Below, piece after piece: positions 6,601 to 10,332 of a DNA stretch of 10,332 nt (position 1 is the stretch's first letter; each line of letters begins with the position of its first letter). The stretch covers positions 1 to 10,332 of the forward strand of contig CAJGCA010000056.1 in assembly GCA_904501705.1 (NCBI GenBank), in the 5' to 3' direction. The stretch is from Clostridiaceae bacterium. GTDB lineage: Bacteria; Bacillota; Clostridia; Oscillospirales; Acutalibacteraceae. Below the pieces are notes generated by a model. That model did no database searches. It saw nothing but the letters and a program-made list of their open reading frames with translations, and had not been told where the DNA came from. Position numbers and translations under genes: made by a program.

Positions 6601-6876
6601 ATGGAAAAAGATGAAGTGAAGATCGACACCGAAAAGAAGGTCGAGATCGGCCCCATACCCTACGACATGGAAAACCCCTCCAACAAGTACCTGATGGTGT
6701 CCGTCAACGGCGAGACCATCATGCTGGAGAGAGGACAGATGCACAAGGTGCCCGAGCGGTTCGCGGAGGCGTACAAGCACCGTATGGCCATGGCAGGCCG
6801 CAAGATCCGCGAGCGTGAAAGAATGGCGCAGGAGCTGCGCGAAAGGCAGACTCAGGAAGGCGTTTCCTTCCTGTAA
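6601..6876 (+). CDS. small conserved-type phage protein of unknown function, downstream of capsid
   Basis: This 91-residue protein follows the capsid gene behind AAAGGAGA (6587-6594). Residues 27-54 (around NKYLMVSVNGETIMLERG and HKVPERFAEAY) look like a small beta unit of the kind 'vNGe...i.RG..v.VP..' found in small proteins next to phage capsid genes. The C-terminal 35 residues are a highly charged helix rich in Arg and Glu. There is no signal peptide or membrane segment. Position suggests a head-completion, decoration or connector-accessory role, but no function can be assigned. The last codons form a hairpin with the stop region. Confidence 0.75.
   Translation: MEKDEVKIDTEKKVEIGPIPYDMENPSNKYLMVSVNGETIMLERGQMHKVPERFAEAYKHRMAMAGRKIRERERMAQELRERQTQEGVSFL
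6853..6873 (+). other. hairpin overlapping the end of the small gene
   Basis: CAGGAAGG (6853-6860) pairs perfectly with CCTTCCTG (6866-6873) around loop CGTTT, ending immediately before the TAA stop (6874-6876). It lies six bases from a second, stronger palindrome at 6880-6901. Confidence 0.6.
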
Positions 6877-6879
6877 TTG

Positions 6880-6901
6880 AGGGGCGGAAATTTCCGCCCC
6901 T
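6880..6901 (+). other. 22-base perfect palindrome between the small gene and the connector gene
   Basis: AGGGGCGGAAA followed by its exact reverse complement TTTCCGCCCCT. As RNA it folds to a very stable hairpin with an AAUU loop. No T run follows, so it is not a canonical terminator. With the hairpins at 6557 and 6853 it brackets the small gene. Confidence 0.8.
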
Positions 6902-6929
6902 TGCACCATACAAAAGGAGGTCGCACGAC

Positions 6930-7301
6930 ATGACCATCAATCAAGCCATCGCGCGGATCGACGATCTGCGCGACAACTCTATGACTGCGGACATCAAAAT
7001 CATGCATCTGGAGGCCGTAGACAGACAGGTCTACGAGGAGATCATCAAGGGACGCGAGGGCGCTGAGGCTGTCGATTTCCCTACCTACACAGACAACGAC
7101 GGCGAGAAGACGCTGCTGGTGCCTTCGCCTTACGATATGCTGTACGTATACCGGCTGGAGTCGGAGATCTGCTACACCCTGCAGGAGATCGACCGACAGG
7201 CTAACGCCCTGACGCGCTACAACGAGCTGATGGACTCCTTTGCCCGGAAATACGCACGGGAGCATCAGGCTCTGCCTCACGCCCCCGTGATCTACTACTA
7301 A
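6930..7301 (+). CDS. probable head-tail connector / adaptor protein
   Basis: This 123-residue helical protein has AAAAGGAGGT at 6912-6921 as ribosome site. The pattern MTINQAIARIDDLRDN at the start, the HLEAVDRQVYEEIIKGRE stretch (28-45), LLVPSPYDMLYVYRLESEI (62-80) and YNELMDSFARKYAREH (96-111) resembles small connector-type proteins that follow capsid genes in many clostridial phages. Its place between capsid and a tail protein fits an adaptor that docks on the portal ring. The sequence shows no catalytic motif. The call is from pattern and position and is moderately sure. Confidence 0.65.
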   Translation: MTINQAIARIDDLRDNSMTADIKIMHLEAVDRQVYEEIIKGREGAEAVDFPTYTDNDGEKTLLVPSPYDMLYVYRLESEICYTLQEIDRQANALTRYNELMDSFARKYAREHQALPHAPVIYY

Positions 7302-7321
7302 CCAAATAAGGAGGTGAGCCC

Positions 7322-9322
7322 ATGTCGCTCTACCAGTCTCCCTTGTACTCGATCCCGTCCACGCGAACTATGACCGCCTCCTTCGGCGGACTCAATCGCC
7401 GACCCGTAATCGCAGACGGGGAGTTTTTTGATATGCAAAACCTCACGTCCGACGACGCACCTCTGCTCTCGGTGCGCCCGAAGCGAGGGATCCCATTCCA
7501 ACACGAGAAGCAGAAAAAGCCCGCGGCCATTGCGGTACGCGGCGCGGGAGGACTCGGCGTGGATCAGGCGGTATGGCTGGACGGAACCGTCCTGCACTAC
7601 GGCCTTTCCTGGGCTCTGGACCTTGCGCCCTACGGCATGACCGACGACGACACCGAGCGGCGGCTGGTGGCCATGGGGGTATACATCATCGTGTTCCCCG
7701 ACATGATATACGTCAATGCTGTGGAGACGGCTGAGAGAGCGGTCGCACCTACCGACGTGGGAAGGATCGAGGACGGCTTTTATGGCGATGGCGACAAGAT
7801 CTACGATGTAAAGGCCACCATCACCATGTGCGATATTGACGGAGTCGCTCCGCAGTACGCGCAGAACATCGAGCCGATTTTTATCTACAACGAGGAAACG
7901 AAGGTATACAAAGACGTCAACAATGAGACACATAAGACCGTGAACGGGTTCCTATGGCAAAAGATCGGAGAGGCAGACGGTCTCTACCGATACAGCGAGG
8001 AGGAGGGATCATGGTATAAGATCAAGGCCTACGTTAAGTTGTCCTTGGATCAGAATTACAACATGCTTGGCTGGATCAAAGCACTCAACCTGCGCGAGGA
8101 GCTGCGGGAAGGAGACGCGCTTAGATTTGCGGGAGTGTATGATGAGACCAACGGCGGCATAGAGGACGGAGCGCACATGGTCATGAAGGTGTTTGGGAGA
8201 AATGACAACGTGAGCGGTACGGGCTTTGAGGTCGTGGTAGAAGGAACCACAAAGGTCACTACGCTGGAGATCCAGCAAAGCGTGACGGGCAAGACCATAA
8301 CCGTAGAACGTCCTGTCCCCGTCATGGATCACATGATCGAGGCGGGTAACCGCCTGTGGGGATGCCGATACGGAGACGACGGGAGCGGTCATTTCGTCAA
8401 CGAGATCTACTGCTCCGCAAGCGGCGACTTCTACCGCTGGATCCTCGGGGACGTGACGAATGACGATTCCCCCGTGACCTTCTCGGTGGGCGCGGACGGC
8501 GGCTTTACGGGAGCGGTCACCTTCCAGGGCTACCCCACATTTTTCAAGGAGCATACCATGTTCCGCATCAGCGGCTACGGCGCGTCGGGCTTTGCGGTCA
8601 ATGACACCCCCTGCGTGGGCGTGGCGCGAGGCGCACACAAGTCCCTGGCTGTAGTCGGAAACGCCCTCTACTACAAAAGCCCCACGGCGGTCATGGGCTT
8701 TGACGGCTCTGCCCCTGTGTCGGTATCCGAGCGGTTAGGCAAGCTCACGGGCTACACAAGAGCCGTAGGCGGCGCGTGCGGAGATAAATACTACCTGTCA
8801 CTCTACGGATACAAGGGGCAGGGAGCGGTGCTGTACGCCATGGACACCACGCAGGGCGTCTGGCACAAGGAGGACGCCACCGAGGTGGAGAGCATGGCAG
8901 CCGTCTCCGGCAATATGTACTTCGTCCGCGTTCTGCGAAAGAAGGTAGGCGAAGAGGAGACTGTGACCCATGAGATCCGCACGGTGACTCCGCGGTCTGC
9001 GAATGACCCGACAGAGACTGAGCCCGTCCGCTGGTACGCCGAGACGGGATTGATCGGGCTGGACGACCCCGATGCCAAGTACATCAGCAAGCTCGCGATC
9101 CGCATGAGCCTTGAAGCAGGGACTTTGATAAGAATAATGGTGCAGTACAATTCCTCGGGATACTGGAAGCAGATTGGCGCAACGGAAGCGGCCTCCGTCA
9201 AGACGGTGACTATTCCCGTCGTCCCTGCGAGGTGCGACCACATGAGACTGAGGCTGGAGGGAGTAGGCGGTTGCAAGGTCTACTCCATCACCAAGACCCT
9301 GCAGGCGGGAGCGGAGGTATAA
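7322..9322 (+). CDS. tail nozzle-like beta-rich structural protein
   Basis: This 666-residue protein follows a very strong site, AAGGAGGTGA. The N-terminal pattern FGGLNRRPVI then DGEFFDMQNLTSDD and PLLSVRPKR (21-55) is typical of phage proteins with 'F.G.N...i..gE..dm.Nls.d..P.l..R.kR'. The middle carries repeated beta-strand units with aromatic and Gly turns, for example GYPTFFKEHTMFRISGYG, ALYYKSPTAVMGFDG and DKYYLSLYGYKGQGAVLYAMD. These suggest propeller blades. The last ~90 residues (about 575-660) look like a beta-sandwich (KYISKLAIRMSLEAG, PARCDHMRLRLEGVGGCKVYSI). By analogy with T7 gp12 and P22 gp10 and by position after the connector, it may be the tail nozzle or hub of a short-tailed phage. 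This is inference from fold pattern, and a siphovirus tail protein cannot be excluded. Confidence 0.6.
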   Translation: MSLYQSPLYSIPSTRTMTASFGGLNRRPVIADGEFFDMQNLTSDDAPLLSVRPKRGIPFQHEKQKKPAAIAVRGAGGLGVDQAVWLDGTVLHYGLSWALDLAPYGMTDDDTERRLVAMGVYIIVFPDMIYVNAVETAERAVAPTDVGRIEDGFYGDGDKIYDVKATITMCDIDGVAPQYAQNIEPIFIYNEETKVYKDVNNETHKTVNGFLWQKIGEADGLYRYSEEEGSWYKIKAYVKLSLDQNYNMLGWIKALNLREELREGDALRFAGVYDETNGGIEDGAHMVMKVFGRNDNVSGTGFEVVVEGTTKVTTLEIQQSVTGKTITVERPVPVMDHMIEAGNRLWGCRYGDDGSGHFVNEIYCSASGDFYRWILGDVTNDDSPVTFSVGADGGFTGAVTFQGYPTFFKEHTMFRISGYGASGFAVNDTPCVGVARGAHKSLAVVGNALYYKSPTAVMGFDGSAPVSVSERLGKLTGYTRAVGGACGDKYYLSLYGYKGQGAVLYAMDTTQGVWHKEDATEVESMAAVSGNMYFVRVLRKKVGEEETVTHEIRTVTPRSANDPTETEPVRWYAETGLIGLDDPDAKYISKLAIRMSLEAGTLIRIMVQYNSSGYWKQIGATEAASVKTVTIPVVPARCDHMRLRLEGVGGCKVYSITKTLQAGAEV

Positions 9323-9325
9323 GAC

Positions 9326-9499
9326 ATGTCTAAGCTGGTACAAAAGATCCCCCAACTAACGGGGACACCCGCCGAGCAGACCGCCAAGCTGCGGGAGCAG
9401 GTAAATCGCGTGGTGGACGAGATCAACCGAGCCCTGCAGGAAAAAGACCGCGAGATCGAGCGGATGAGAAAGGAGATCCAGAACAATGAACGGAAGTAA
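9326..9499 (+). CDS. 57-residue coiled-coil phage protein
   Basis: ATG 9326 is eight bases after GGAGG (9313-9317), which lies in the end of the preceding gene. The gene codes for MSKLVQKIPQLTGTPAEQTA followed by a continuous charged helix (about 20-57) with a coiled-coil appearance (LREQVNRVVDEINRALQEKD). Small proteins with 'iP.L.GtpeeQ...L......l..eln..l' are seen among tail genes of Bacillota phages, but their role is not known to me. Its 3' end overlaps the next gene by 14 bases in a different frame, so it is likely co-translated with it. It could be a chaperone or a minor virion component. Confidence 0.75.
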   Translation: MSKLVQKIPQLTGTPAEQTAKLREQVNRVVDEINRALQEKDREIERMRKEIQNNERK

Positions 9500-10332
9500 A
9501 CAGAAGTACCGCCTTGACGACTACTTGCAGGATAAGGCGGCAAGAGCTGCACAGCCCCTATTGAGAGGCGGCGTGTCGGGCGTTGGGCAAAACGCAGTTG
9601 CAACACTTATTAACTCATCCGCCGTGCCCACGGTCAAGGGAATGGCCGTAAAGCCTCCTCACGTGGTGCAGAAGCCTGCGAGCGATGGGGCGGCCGCGGT
9701 AAGCACCGGGCAAAACGTGACCGTGGACATCGCTAATCCCGATACCGGGGCGAGCGCAGGCGGCGGTACTCTGACCCAGTCCCAGATGACCACGGCCTAC
9801 ACCAAGCAGCTGATGGAGTCCGCCCTACAAGGGCTGCTGGAAATGCAGAACCGCAAATTTAAGTACGACGCCAAGTCCAGCCCTCTCTACTCCATCGTGC
9901 AGAAGCAGGCCGAGGAGAACGCCCGACTGGCCTCCGGCAGAGCCTATGCCCAGGCCAAGGCGGCCACAGGCGGCTACGGCTCCTCCTACGCCACTCTTGC
10001 CGCAGACGAGGCGGGCAGGCAGGCCATGCGAGAGCTGGACGACCAGCAGCTTGCGCTCTATGAGGCGGCGCGGTCTGAGTTTGAGGCAGAGAACCGGTCG
10101 GCTCTTGACTGGTACAACGCCACGAAGCAGCTGTATGCGGATGCCGCCTCGTTGGAAGAGGAGCAGAAGGCTGAGTCGGGCATGACGCAGGGCGCATCGG
10201 AGGCAGCGCAGTACCTGTTAAATACATACGGCGTTGCATACTCGGAACAGGCCATGAGACAAGACCTGCTCGGAAAAGGATACAGTGAAGCGGATGTAAA
10301 TGCCGCTTTGGAAAGCCAGCGAAAAATGGTGA
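9486..10332 (+). CDS. Ala-rich virion/ejection-type protein (5' part, runs off the window)
   Basis: An open frame from ATG 9486 (AAAGGAG at 9469-9475) continues for 282 codons to the right edge without a stop, so the C terminus is missing. Residues 1-95 are Gly/Ala/Val-rich and probably flexible. From about 96 the chain is strongly helical. The stretch 132-188, with SSPLYSIVQKQAEENARLAS and AAATGGYGSSYATLAADEA-like composition, matches a recurrent Bacillota phage pattern in which a helical Ala-rich protein carries a 'tGG..nSyA..aa..a' centre. A second helical unit ends with YGVAYSEQAMRQDLLGKGYS (248-267). The position after the nozzle-like gene and the composition suggest an internal virion or DNA-ejection protein, or a tail-tip component. 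No enzymatic motif is visible in this part. Confidence 0.8.
   Translation, partial: MNGSKQKYRLDDYLQDKAARAAQPLLRGGVSGVGQNAVATLINSSAVPTVKGMAVKPPHVVQKPASDGAAAVSTGQNVTVDIANPDTGASAGGGTLTQSQMTTAYTKQLMESALQGLLEMQNRKFKYDAKSSPLYSIVQKQAEENARLASGRAYAQAKAATGGYGSSYATLAADEAGRQAMRELDDQQLALYEAARSEFEAENRSALDWYNATKQLYADAASLEEEQKAESGMTQGASEAAQYLLNTYGVAYSEQAMRQDLLGKGYSEADVNAALESQRKMV

Noticed and set aside
1..10332. CRISPR array, tRNA genes, insertion sequences.
   Set aside because: No regularly spaced repeats, no tRNA-like cloverleaf and no transposase motif seen on either strand.

Overview
This window is the packaging and virion-morphogenesis module of a tailed bacteriophage or prophage, read entirely on the + strand. 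The order is small terminase, large terminase, portal, protease, scaffold, major capsid protein, a small unknown protein, a head-tail connector, a beta-rich tail (nozzle-like) protein, a 57-residue coiled-coil protein and the start of an Ala-rich virion/ejection-type protein that runs off the right edge. The gene style suggests a Bacillota (clostridial-type, fairly high-GC) host: strong AGGAGG ribosome sites, tight spacing, a P22-type portal pattern and an N4-gp56-type capsid. The portal, capsid and nozzle-like combination points to a short-tailed (podovirus-like) particle. No integrase, repressor or lysis gene lies in the window, so temperate versus lytic life cannot be decided here.

Layout. 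Bases 1-39 are probably the last codons of an upstream gene. A strong Rho-independent terminator follows at 50-86, then an AT-rich stretch with an extended -10 promoter near 152-160 and a GC-rich leader. terS begins at a TTG (277) behind a strong ribosome site. terS, terL and portal are joined by overlapping ends. The protease gene starts one base after the portal stop. Scaffold and capsid follow, then two small genes separated by strong hairpins, then the tail-side genes.

The most interesting point is the maturation system. The gene in the usual prohead-protease position (4148-4474) is not a ClpP-like or herpes-type protease. It is a homologue of Prp, the cysteine protease that trims the N-terminal extension of ribosomal protein L27 in Bacillota. 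The next two genes, scaffold and major capsid protein, each carry an L27-like Prp cleavage motif near the N terminus: LSLQFF|AEG in the scaffold and IDLQLF|AAT in the capsid. The phage therefore appears to carry both the protease and its two substrates next to one another, a self-contained capsid-maturation cassette derived from or mimicking the host ribosome-maturation reaction. In staphylococcal phages such as 80alpha the host Prp is known to do this job. A phage-borne copy on an N4-gp56-type capsid is the feature most worth testing.
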